Below are positions 47,039-56,320 of a DNA stretch of 64,000 bases, in pieces; within the stretch, counting starts at the first letter, position 1, and every line of letters starts with the position of its first letter. The stretch comes from Acinetobacter sp. SAAs474 (GTDB taxonomy: Bacteria; Pseudomonadota; Gammaproteobacteria; Pseudomonadales; Moraxellaceae). Both the position numbers and the translations under genes were made by a program. The notes beneath the pieces were generated by a model that worked only from the letters and a program-made list of their open reading frames with translations, did not search any database and was not told the origin of the DNA. Location: assembly GCF_032823475.1 (NCBI RefSeq), contig NZ_CP127915.1, positions 1,240,001 through 1,304,000 on the forward strand, read 5' to 3'.

Positions 47039-48337
47039 ATGCAAACAATTCAATCTTGGGGTAGATTATCTAAAAATAAACATAATATTATTCATTTAAA
47101 TAATACAAAAAATATAACATTACAATTACATCATCATTTGCCAGGTATTGTGTATGGTTTTGGACGAAGTTATGGTGATGTTGCTTTAAATCGTGATCGT
47201 AATTTGTGGTTAGGTCGAGGTTTAAATCATTTCATTTCATTTGATGATCATCGTGGTATTTTATCTTGTGAGGCGGGTTGTTCATTACAAGATATCCAAC
47301 GGACATTGCTTCCTCGAGGATGGATGCTTGCTGTGACGCCAGGAACGCAAATGATTAGCGTGGGTGGTGCAATTGCCAATGATGTACATGGAAAAAATCA
47401 TCATGGTTTCGGTTCTTTTGGTGACCATATTTTACAGATAACCCTATTACGTACAGATGGTGAATTGATCTGTTGTTCACGGACAATGCATCGTGAATTA
47501 TTTTTTGCCACGATTGGTGGTATTGGTCTAACTGGAATTATTGTCGAAGTAAAAATTCAATTACGCCAAGTCACTGGTCCTTGGTTAGAAGCTGAAACTA
47601 TTCCTTATTATAATTTAGAGCAGTTTTTTGAATTGGCTGATCATTCTGAGCAGGCATGGGAACATACCGTTTCGTGGGTTGATTGTATGCATGGTCATCA
47701 GCCACGCGGATTATTTATGCGTGCGAATTTAATTGACATTGGGGTCAAGCCCTATCCTCAGATCAAAGATAAAACATTTCCTATCACACCGCCTGTGTCA
47801 CTTGTTAATCGATTAACGCTCCCTATTTTTAACTGGGCTTATTTTTATGGACATCGTCTTAAAAAGGATAAAACACTGATTCATTATGAATCCTTTTTTT
47901 ATCCACTTGATGTTGTACATGAATGGAACAAAATGTATGGGCCTAAAGGTTTCTATCAATATCAAAGTGTTATCCCACGTGATGTCGGTCAAGATGCTAC
48001 CCAAGAAATGTTACATGCAATTAAAAAATCGGGTGAGGGATCATTCTTGGCTGTATTAAAAACATTTGCTGCTCGTGAGTCTGGCGGTTTATTGAGTTTC
48101 CCTCAGCCGGGTGTCACCTTGGCACTCGATTTTCCTAATCGTGGACAAAAAACCCTTCAATTGTTAGCGACTTTAGATGCGATTGTTAAAGAAGCCAAAG
48201 GGCGTTTATATCTGGCGAAAGATGCAAGAATGCCTAAATCGCTGTTTGAAATTGGTTATCCAAAATTTAATGAATTTTTAAAATATCGAGATCCGGGCAT
48301 AAGTTCAGAAATGTCTCGTCGTTTATTGGGTGTATAA
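47039..48337 (+). CDS. FAD-dependent decaprenylphosphoryl-ribose 2'-oxidase-like (DprE1-like)
   Basis: A 432-residue FAD-binding oxidoreductase strongly resembling mycobacterial DprE1. It has GFGRSYGDVALN, PGTQMISVGGAIANDVHGKN (His117 equals Mtb His132), GSFGDH and GGIGLTGII. The C-terminal half includes QYQSVIPRD, LSFPQPGV, ALDFP and YLAKDAR (Lys394 equals Mtb Lys418). It would oxidise the 2'-OH of polyprenyl-phosphoryl-ribose. The residue at the position of Mtb Cys387 is Ala362. The start follows the GtrA stop by 3 bases, and its own stop abuts the dprE2-like start. Confidence 0.9.
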   Translation: MQTIQSWGRLSKNKHNIIHLNNTKNITLQLHHHLPGIVYGFGRSYGDVALNRDRNLWLGRGLNHFISFDDHRGILSCEAGCSLQDIQRTLLPRGWMLAVTPGTQMISVGGAIANDVHGKNHHGFGSFGDHILQITLLRTDGELICCSRTMHRELFFATIGGIGLTGIIVEVKIQLRQVTGPWLEAETIPYYNLEQFFELADHSEQAWEHTVSWVDCMHGHQPRGLFMRANLIDIGVKPYPQIKDKTFPITPPVSLVNRLTLPIFNWAYFYGHRLKKDKTLIHYESFFYPLDVVHEWNKMYGPKGFYQYQSVIPRDVGQDATQEMLHAIKKSGEGSFLAVLKTFAARESGGLLSFPQPGVTLALDFPNRGQKTLQLLATLDAIVKEAKGRLYLAKDARMPKSLFEIGYPKFNEFLKYRDPGISSEMSRRLLGV

Positions 48338-49093
48338 ATGTCAAAAAAACAAAGAATATTAATTATTGGTGCGACATCTACTATTGCAGAACACTGTGCT
48401 AGACAATGGCTGGCAAAAGATGTAACAGAAATTATTCTGGTTGCACGTAATTTAGAAAAATTACATCGTATGGCACAGGATTTAAAGGTGAGATATCCTC
48501 ATGTTGAGATTCAATTACAACAGGTCGATTTTTTATCTGTAGCATCGGTTCAAGTGTGTATTGAACAGATATATGTGCAAGCAGCAATCGATATTGCATT
48601 GATTGCTCAGGGGACTTTACCTGATCAGCAAGCATGTGAAAATAATCTCGAACTGTTGAAACAGGCAATCGATATTAATGCATTATCGCCAGTATTATTT
48701 AGTGAAATGATTTTAAGCAAAATGATTGCATTAAATTTTGGTCGTCTGGCGGTTATTGGTTCTGTTGCTGGTGATCGAGGGCGTAAATCAAATTATATTT
48801 ATGGTGCCTCAAAGGCCTTGATTGAAAAATATGTCCAGGGCGTACAGCATCGTTTAGCTTTGATTGGTTCTGATGTTAGTATCACATTAATTAAACCGGG
48901 GCCTACAGCAACAGCTATGACGGAAAATATGGCCACTACTAAAAGTTTAGCGTCACCAGAACAGGTTGCAAAAGCAATACTACAAGCAGTCGAACAAAGA
49001 AAGCATGTCCTTTATACACCCGCTAAATGGGCTGTAATTATGTTGATCATTAAAAATTTACCTTTCTTTTTATTTAAAAAAATGGATATTTAA
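48338..49093 (+). CDS. Short-chain dehydrogenase, DprE2-like
   Basis: A 251-residue SDR with the NAD(P) motif GATSTIAEHC and the catalytic Ser in IGSVAGDRGRKSN. The Tyr/Lys pair follows in YIYGASKALIEKY, a segment typical of DprE2. A C-terminal hydrophobic stretch (MLIIKNLPFFLFKK) may contact the membrane. It would reduce the 2'-keto intermediate made by the DprE1-like enzyme to the arabino form. It begins immediately after that gene's stop, so the two are coupled. A hairpin at 49146 follows. Confidence 0.9.
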   Translation: MSKKQRILIIGATSTIAEHCARQWLAKDVTEIILVARNLEKLHRMAQDLKVRYPHVEIQLQQVDFLSVASVQVCIEQIYVQAAIDIALIAQGTLPDQQACENNLELLKQAIDINALSPVLFSEMILSKMIALNFGRLAVIGSVAGDRGRKSNYIYGASKALIEKYVQGVQHRLALIGSDVSITLIKPGPTATAMTENMATTKSLASPEQVAKAILQAVEQRKHVLYTPAKWAVIMLIIKNLPFFLFKKMDI

Positions 49094-49145
49094 TCTATAG
49101 CAAAGCCATATGACGATGCCTTAAATAAAAACCATGATCAACGAT

Positions 49146-49170
49146 AGAGAGGTGATGATACCACCTCTTT
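49146..49170 (+). terminator. Probable terminator of the GtrA-dprE1-dprE2-like operon
   Basis: AGAGGTG and CACCTCT pair (49148-49154 with 49162-49168), followed by TTTA. It lies 55 bases after the last stop. Confidence 0.6.
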
Positions 49171-49197
49171 ATGGTTAAATTAGGCAGAATGGTTCAA

Positions 49198-49569
49198 TTA
49201 GACTGAAGCCGAAATTGGTTGTTTAAATTTATGTTGGCAACTTTTACATTTGTAATCTAGAAAAATACGTTGATCAATCAATACGCCAGCTTTTTTACCA
49301 TAAAATCTTCCTAAAAATCCCCCGGTAATACCCACGCCCATTGCACCCACTACTGTTCCGACTGTTCCACCGACAATAATACCTAATGGTCCTGCAACCG
49401 CAATTCCAATTGCTGCACCAATGGATGCACCAGATGCAGCACCACCAACAGTACCTACCGTTGCACCAGCGGAGGAGAGTAATACACCGCCTATTTTTTG
49501 TAGATTCTGATGATTACGTTGTTCAATATCGCTGGAGCCGCATTGAGGGCAGTGAATTGGGTTGGACAT
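49198..49569 (-). CDS. Zinc-ribbon and glycine-zipper small protein
   Basis: A 123-residue protein with an unusual build. The N-terminal half of a zinc ribbon (CPQCGSSD, residues 6-13) and the C-terminal half (CKSCQHKF) flank a glycine-zipper membrane segment of about 60 residues rich in Gly, Ala and Val (for example GAASGASIGAAIGIAV). The two Cys pairs could join into one metal site on one side of the membrane. The ATG at 49569 has GGA upstream; an earlier ATG (49581) and a TTG (49596) are weaker. Function unknown. Confidence 0.75.
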   Translation of the reverse strand: MSNPIHCPQCGSSDIEQRNHQNLQKIGGVLLSSAGATVGTVGGAASGASIGAAIGIAVAGPLGIIVGGTVGTVVGAMGVGITGGFLGRFYGKKAGVLIDQRIFLDYKCKSCQHKFKQPISASV

Positions 49570-49667
49570 ATTAAATTCCATAATGTGAATGACCAAATAA
49601 TAATTCAGGTATGATCGACTGAACTTACATGAGATATAGACTGTATAGCGTTATATTCATGAAAGCA

Positions 49668-49706
49668 AAAAAATAAGCGTCTTGAAATACATCAGACGCT
49701 TATTAT
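49668..49706 (-). terminator. Rho-independent terminator of xpt
   Basis: AATAAGCGTCT and AGACGCTTATT form an 11-bp stem. Read on the minus strand a T run follows, just after the xpt stop. Confidence 0.88.
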
Positions 49707-49725
49707 TTATCCATATCTAAAGTTG

Positions 49726-50686
<961 letters not shown>

Positions 50687-51388
50687 CTAGCTAGGATGCG
50701 ATGTGGTCGTAGGAGCCTCAGTGGTATTTGTTTTGGATGCTTGATTATGCCAGTCGTGAGTATCGTACGGAATTGGATCTTTGGCAAAATTACCAAATAA
50801 TCGCGTTAAATTAACATTCCCAATGACCACAAGCTGTGCCTCACGTAAAACAGCATGATTGACGTGAACTTTGCCTAGTGTATCAATAATCGATGCACTC
50901 TTACCTAACCAGCGATTAAGATCTAAATACAATAAGTCATCTTTGACTTTAAGGACATTTAATTTTTCTAAAATCATGCCTAAAGGATCTTTCATTAATA
51001 TTTTTTGATAAAAAAATACGGCAATCCGTACTGCCCATTGATGAAAAATTGTAGGATAAGTTGCATTTACAATACGGGTATCACTGATTTGTTCAAATAC
51101 AATCAATTGTGTTTTATTGTTGAGTTCCATCTGAAGCAGTTTCAGATCTACAGATAGTGTGATGTGTAGACCTTGGTAGTTAAGTGTTGCGTATAAACGT
51201 AACCAGTCATCATGTAGATCTGCATGTAAATCTTCAAGCATTTTAACATTATCTGTGACAAAGCGCTGAAATGTTGCATTTAAAAATACTTCAGAGAAAG
51301 AAAACTCTCGTTCATCTTCAATAAACCCTTCGGCTTTTCTATAGACCTGTTGAATATATTTAGAAATATTAGAGATCAACGCTTGCAT
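50687..51388 (-). CDS. Conserved hypothetical protein, 233 residues
   Basis: No family is recognised. The ATG at 51388 has GGA nine bases upstream; the ATG at 51397 has that site too close. The protein is soluble, with an alpha/beta appearance. A central segment TYPTIFHQWAVRIAVFFYQK is amphipathic, and the last 35 residues are low-complexity (Thr, Ser, Pro, His). No signal peptide. It stands alone upstream of xpt. Confidence 0.65.
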   Translation of the reverse strand: MQALISNISKYIQQVYRKAEGFIEDEREFSFSEVFLNATFQRFVTDNVKMLEDLHADLHDDWLRLYATLNYQGLHITLSVDLKLLQMELNNKTQLIVFEQISDTRIVNATYPTIFHQWAVRIAVFFYQKILMKDPLGMILEKLNVLKVKDDLLYLDLNRWLGKSASIIDTLGKVHVNHAVLREAQLVVIGNVNLTRLFGNFAKDPIPYDTHDWHNQASKTNTTEAPTTTSHPS

Positions 51389-51854
51389 GTAGAGCATTCC
51401 AAATAGTAGTTAAACTTTATATTGAATAAAAATAATTCAAATGATATAAAAAAGATAATGAAGATACTCAGTTTAGCAAAATAAATCGTATTGTTTTTAG
51501 AGTTTACAGACTCATCTGTGATTTATCTATGTGAAACGTGTATGAAATGTGCAGATCGTCTTTGCTGTATGTATTGTGATATCAGAAAAATATTTTATAA
51601 TCTTGTAAGCCCATCGCCATGATGGACAATATAAACTGAAATTAAACTCTTTTTATCATGGCAATAGAAATATAATTAATAGGGAAGAGTATTGCTTTAA
51701 TATGGGTTGTTAAACTTCGATAAATTTAAAACTTCAGTTGATTTTTGTGGTGATTGCTATAACAACAATCATGATCACACCTATTTGTACGGCATATTTG
51801 TGCTGTTAGACTTTTTATTTTAGGGGACATTAACAGTGATGTTAATGGATAATA
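51389..51854. other. Intergenic region upstream of the TonB-like gene
   Basis: About 465 AT-rich bases between divergent genes. I looked for a Fur box and found only weak GATAAT-type partial matches near 51440-51465. The TonB-like gene has GGAT six bases before its ATG. No other gene is seen. Confidence 0.45.
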
Positions 51855-52739
51855 ATGTTAAAAAAAAATGCTTTTAATCCTCCATATTTTCATCAATGTT
51901 GGTGGAATGACTGGGTTTTTTTATGTGCACTATTGGCTGCTATAGTATTGCATGGCACATTAGTATTTATTGATTTTGCTGAAGTGCCGGCAGAGAAAAA
52001 TACGCTAAAAGAAATGGCATTGGCGATGAATATCTCATCTGAGACACCACGAGATGCTGATTTTTTAGCACAAGCCAATCAATTGGGTTCTGGTAAGTTT
52101 CGTGAAAAACATCGGATATCCACCCCCATCATACAGACTTTGGCAATGGAGCAGCATTCAGATCATCATCTACAACAACAGCAAAATTCTCGATTATTTT
52201 TTAACAGAAATGATACCCAAGCACGAATATTATTGACCATTGTAAATTCACGATCAGTATTCAAACAGCAACAAAAACTATTACATGCATTACAACAACA
52301 ATTTCAGGCCAAAGCAGCAATGATTGCTACCATTGAAGCTCAATATTTACAACATCAGCATCATTTTAGTCGGCAGCAAAAAATTAAAACGCTGGATAGT
52401 ATTCAGGCAAAGCAGGATGTTTCAGCACATTATCTTGAACAATTTCGAGAAAAAGTTGAATTTTATGGCAATCATGACTATTCAACTCAAGCAACATTAC
52501 AGCATCTTGCAGGAGAAGTTCGTTTATTGGTGGTTTTAAATCATTATGGTGAGATTCGTACGATACGCTTAATTGAAAGTTCTGGTTCTAGCATTTTAGA
52601 TGAAGCGGCAAAAAATTCGGTGAGAAAAGCGGCACCTTTTGGTTTGTTTGACAAAAAAATGAAGAACATCAATGAATTGAGGATTATTCGTACTTGGCGC
52701 TTTAATCCAGTAGAAACAGAAATTAATATCGACCCATGA
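51855..52739 (+). CDS. TonB-like energy transducer
   Basis: A 294-residue protein. It has one N-terminal membrane anchor (about 17-35, WVFLCALLAAIVLHGTLVF), a Gln/His-rich periplasmic region (about 90-190) in place of the usual Pro-rich spacer, and a C-terminal TonB domain. The domain shows GEVRLLVVLNHYGEIRTIRL, SSGSSILDEAA and the ending IIRTWRFNP. It would couple the proton-motive force to outer-membrane receptors such as ZnuD, but no exbB or exbD gene is adjacent. It converges on ybeY. Confidence 0.85.
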   Translation: MLKKNAFNPPYFHQCWWNDWVFLCALLAAIVLHGTLVFIDFAEVPAEKNTLKEMALAMNISSETPRDADFLAQANQLGSGKFREKHRISTPIIQTLAMEQHSDHHLQQQQNSRLFFNRNDTQARILLTIVNSRSVFKQQQKLLHALQQQFQAKAAMIATIEAQYLQHQHHFSRQQKIKTLDSIQAKQDVSAHYLEQFREKVEFYGNHDYSTQATLQHLAGEVRLLVVLNHYGEIRTIRLIESSGSSILDEAAKNSVRKAAPFGLFDKKMKNINELRIIRTWRFNPVETEINIDP

Positions 52740-52838
52740 AGATAGGGTGAGCGTGAATATCAAATAATCGCCAAATCGAGTGTAAAGTCCAGTCCTTTGG
52801 GCAGGAGACAAAATATTAGACTTAAATAAAATAAGTGC

Positions 52839-52873
52839 CGTAACATCTTGTTGGCAAATCTGTAGATGTTACG
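52839..52873. terminator. Hairpin between the TonB-like gene and ybeY
   Basis: CGTAACATCT (52839-52848) and AGATGTTACG (52864-52873) form a perfect 10-bp stem with a 15-base loop, between convergent stops. Confidence 0.6.
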
Positions 52874-52888
52874 ACGACATGAATCTTA

Positions 52889-53371
52889 TTAATCTTGTAT
52901 GAGGTAAGGGTTATCAATCGCCAGTTTTTTTAAAATCTCAATTTCTAATGCTTCCATTTCTTCAGCATCTTGTTCGGATGTTTCATGGTCATAGCCCATT
53001 AAATGTAATGTGCCATGAACCAGCATATGGGTAAAATGAATCAGTGGCTGTTTATGTTGTTGATCTGCCTCTTGTAACACAACTGGAATACAAATAACCA
53101 AATCACCAATTGGAAATGAATCGAGAATTTGTGCCATTTCGTCTGCAATATCGCTAGGAAAAGACAGTACATTGGTGGGTTTGTCTTTCTGTCGGTATGT
53201 CAAATTAAGTTGATGGCTTGCATCATGATCGACACAAGCAATTCCAATTTCACAATCACTTTGTGTGCCGATATGACGTAAAGCTGTTTCTATAACTTTT
53301 TTAATATAAGCACGTTTTAACACCAGTTCAGGCGTTTGAAAACTTTGTTGTAAAGAAAGATTAAGTTTCAA
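52889..53371 (-). CDS. ybeY: Endoribonuclease YbeY (rRNA maturation)
   Basis: A 160-residue metallo-RNase needed for 16S rRNA 3' processing and ribosome quality control. The zinc motif H3xH5xH reads [12 protein letters not shown], and [13 protein letters not shown] is the second family block. The start is TTG at 53371 with AAGGA six bases upstream; no ATG fits. It follows phoH on the same strand with a 26-base gap, the usual miaB-phoH-ybeY order. Confidence 0.95.
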   Translation of the reverse strand: MKLNLSLQQSFQTPELVLKRAYIKKVIETALRHIGTQSDCEIGIACVDHDASHQLNLTYRQKDKPTNVLSFPSDIADEMAQILDSFPIGDLVICIPVVLQEADQQHKQPLIHFTHMLVHGTLHLMGYDHETSEQDAEEMEALEIEILKKLAIDNPYLIQD

Positions 53372-53397
53372 AATGAATCCTTAAAATATGAATTAAA

Positions 53398-54480
53398 TCA
53401 GGCATCATGCTGTGCATCAGCAGCAGCATCATTTTCAGAGATTAATGTATCTTGACGAGCTTTACGTTCTGCTCGTGCTTGAGCACTTAAACGCTGTTGT
53501 TCACTATCCCAGCCCTCATAAGCTTCAACAATTTTTTGCACCAATTGATGACGTACGACATCTCTAGAATGAAAACGCGTGATATGAATTTCTTTAACAG
53601 GTTCAAGTACACGTAACGCATGTGATAAACCGGATTGTTGACCACGTGGTAAATCAACTTGTGTTACATCACCTGTGATCACCGCACGAGAACCAAAACC
53701 TAAACGGGTCAAAAACATTTTCATTTGTTCTGGGGTGGTATTCTGTGCTTCATCCAAAATGACAAAAGAATGGTTGAGCGTCCGTCCACGCATATAGGCA
53801 AGTGGTGCAACTTCAATGACTTGGCGCTCAATCAGTTTGGCAACTTTTTCAAAGCCAAGCATTTCATATAAGGCATCGTAGAGTGGACGTAAATAGGGAT
53901 CAATTTTTTGAGTCAGATCGCCAGGTAAAAAGCCGAGTTTTTCTCCTGCTTCGACTGCAGGTCGAACGAGTAAAATTCTTTGAATTTCATTGCGCTCAAG
54001 CATATCTACTGCTGCGGCAACAGCAAGATAAGTTTTTCCTGTGCCCGCAGGGCCAATACCAAAAGAAATATCACTTTGTAGAATTCGCTGTACATAGCGT
54101 TTTTGATTTGCGCCACGTGGATTAATACGGCCTTTACGGGTTTGCAGCCATACTTCATCTAAGCCAGTATGTTCTTGATCTGAGCAATCTTCTTGAAAAT
54201 CTCGATCTGTTTGACTGCCTTGAATGATAAGATGAAGTGTATCTGCCGTAATTTGTGGATTAAGTTCACTTTCTTCATGGAGCCGATGTAACAGCTGTTC
54301 GGCCCTTGTGACGATATCGATTTCTCCATCGATGAAGAAAGCTTCTCCACGATGGAATATTTTGACATTTAAACGTTGTTCGATTTGTTTGAGGTGACCG
54401 TTATATGCACCTAACATGCTTTTTAAACGGTCAACTGAAATACCAGGAAAAGTTACTGTACGTCGAATCGCTGCAGTCAA
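53398..54480 (-). CDS. PhoH-like ATPase (YbeZ)
   Basis: A 360-residue P-loop ATPase of the PhoH/YbeZ group, a partner of YbeY. Walker A is GPAGTGKTYLA, Walker B is SFVILDEAQN, and TRLGFGSRAVITGD and GLSHALRVLE complete the family pattern. A KH-like N-terminal segment is typical. The start is TTG at 54480 with AAAGG seven bases upstream. It lies 40 bases after miaB, so it is in the same operon. Confidence 0.94.
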   Translation of the reverse strand: MTAAIRRTVTFPGISVDRLKSMLGAYNGHLKQIEQRLNVKIFHRGEAFFIDGEIDIVTRAEQLLHRLHEESELNPQITADTLHLIIQGSQTDRDFQEDCSDQEHTGLDEVWLQTRKGRINPRGANQKRYVQRILQSDISFGIGPAGTGKTYLAVAAAVDMLERNEIQRILLVRPAVEAGEKLGFLPGDLTQKIDPYLRPLYDALYEMLGFEKVAKLIERQVIEVAPLAYMRGRTLNHSFVILDEAQNTTPEQMKMFLTRLGFGSRAVITGDVTQVDLPRGQQSGLSHALRVLEPVKEIHITRFHSRDVVRHQLVQKIVEAYEGWDSEQQRLSAQARAERKARQDTLISENDAAADAQHDA

Positions 54481-54520
54481 GAGAATACCTTTTTGAAGTA
54501 GACGAATGTATTGCTCTACA

Positions 54521-55978
54521 TTACGCTACGTCAGGTTCAAGATTCAAGAGCTCACCATAAACTAAATTCAATGTTTTAATCTCAGTAATCTCAATTTCTG
54601 CGAAACGACCGACCCAGCTTGGATCACCAATAAATGTTACTAAACGTGTATTATCTGCTGTTCCAACTAAAATATTCGAATCGTGTTTGGAAATATTCTC
54701 GATTAATACACGCTGAATGGTGCCGAGCATAGCATCTGTTTTATCAATACTCGATTTTTTAATCCAATGTTGAACTTTAGCTAAACGCTCTTTTTTCACT
54801 TCTTCTGCTGTATGATCAACCAATTCAGATGCTGGTGTACCTGGACGTTTTGAATAAATAAAACTATAGGAGTGATCGAAATCCATATCTTGAATAAATT
54901 GATAGGTTTCAGCAAAATTTTCATCTGTTTCGCCAGGAAAACCGATAATAAAATCAGAAGATAAGTGCATATCTGGACGAACGGCACGTAACTTTTTAAT
55001 TTTTTCAATATAAACATCAATAGTATGATTGCGTTTCATTGCTTGTAGTACATCGTTTGAACCACTTTGTACCGGCAAATGAAGATGTGACACCATTTGT
55101 GGTAAATCACGATAACATTCAATTAAATCATCGTTAAATTCCAGTGGATGAGACGTGGTATAGCGAATACGACCAATGCCTGGAATTTCTGCCACTAAAC
55201 GTAGTAAATCAGCAAAAGTACAAATCTCTCCCTCAAAGGTCTCACCACGATAACCATTGACATTTTGGCCTAATAGTGAAATTTCGCGTACACCTTTTTC
55301 AGCTAGGGTTGCAATTTCAGCCAGAACATCATCTAAAGGACGTGATACTTCTTCGCCACGTGTATAGGGTACAACACAGAAAGAACAGTATTTTGAACAG
55401 CCTTCCATAATTGAAACAAAGGCTTTATAGCCCTCGACACGAGGTTCTGGTAAAAAGTCGAATTTTTCAATATCTGGAAAAGAAATATCCACCAATTTGA
55501 TTTTTTCTTTTTTAGGTTTCTGGCTTTGTTCAAAATGTTGATCTAACATTTGTGGTAAACGATGCAGTGTTTGTGGACCAAAAATCATATCAACATAATT
55601 GGCGCGCTTTTGGATATTATCACCCTCTTGAGAAGCGACACATCCACCGACACCGATGATTAGGTCAGGATTCTTTTCTTTCAGTTTACGCCAGCGACCT
55701 AATTCAGAAAATACTTTCTCTTGAGCCTTTTCACGAATTGAACAGGTATTCATAAGTAAAATATCGGCATCTTTAGGGTCTGTGGTTAGGATATAACCAT
55801 GAGAATCACCTAACAGATCTGCCATACGATGACTGTCATACTCATTCATCTGACACCCTTGCGTTTCGATATAGAGTTTTTTAACTAAACCATCGTTAGC
55901 AGGGGTGTGCTGTGGCTGGTGAACAGTGTTTTCTGAGGCAGCTTGGGCACTATTGGGAATGAAGGTTTGAACCGTCAT
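54521..55978 (-). CDS. miaB: tRNA-2-methylthio-N6-dimethylallyladenosine synthase
   Basis: MiaB is a radical-SAM enzyme that adds the methylthio group to i6A37 of tRNAs. The N-terminal iron-sulfur cysteines are in [20 protein letters not shown] and [11 protein letters not shown]. The radical-SAM motif is CSKYCSFC, and a TRAM domain closes the protein. I chose the ATG at 55978 with AGGAG six bases upstream (485 residues); a TTG at 56002 would add eight. It is the first gene of miaB-phoH-ybeY. Confidence 0.97.
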   Translation of the reverse strand: MTVQTFIPNSAQAASENTVHQPQHTPANDGLVKKLYIETQGCQMNEYDSHRMADLLGDSHGYILTTDPKDADILLMNTCSIREKAQEKVFSELGRWRKLKEKNPDLIIGVGGCVASQEGDNIQKRANYVDMIFGPQTLHRLPQMLDQHFEQSQKPKKEKIKLVDISFPDIEKFDFLPEPRVEGYKAFVSIMEGCSKYCSFCVVPYTRGEEVSRPLDDVLAEIATLAEKGVREISLLGQNVNGYRGETFEGEICTFADLLRLVAEIPGIGRIRYTTSHPLEFNDDLIECYRDLPQMVSHLHLPVQSGSNDVLQAMKRNHTIDVYIEKIKKLRAVRPDMHLSSDFIIGFPGETDENFAETYQFIQDMDFDHSYSFIYSKRPGTPASELVDHTAEEVKKERLAKVQHWIKKSSIDKTDAMLGTIQRVLIENISKHDSNILVGTADNTRLVTFIGDPSWVGRFAEIEITEIKTLNLVYGELLNLEPDVA

Positions 55979-56320
55979 GTAGGCTCCTAAAGGGGTAAAC
56001 AAACAGTCAGTTTAATCATGCTTCATTATCTCAAAGTCTATTGTTAACTTGAGCATAATGATTGTATTGCGGCATGATTCAGTCTGCAGAGAGAATAAAG
56101 GATACTATTTTAGCAGGAAAATGCTTAAAACTTATAGTTTAAAATACTAACTTCTGGGGATCAATTTATATGCTCAAAATCTTTGAGAATTAATATCGTT
56201 TAATCAGAAGGTTACATAATACAACAAAACCTTTGATCGAGAATTATTACACTAGTCAAAATTGATTAAGCTAGACAGATATTGGTTTGGATAATGATGG
56301 TAACTAAATATAGGCTGCAT
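55979..56320. other. Intergenic region between divergent miaB and slt
   Basis: About 340 bases with the miaB ribosome-binding site at one end and the slt leader at the other. AT-rich, no further gene or hairpin of note. Confidence 0.5.
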
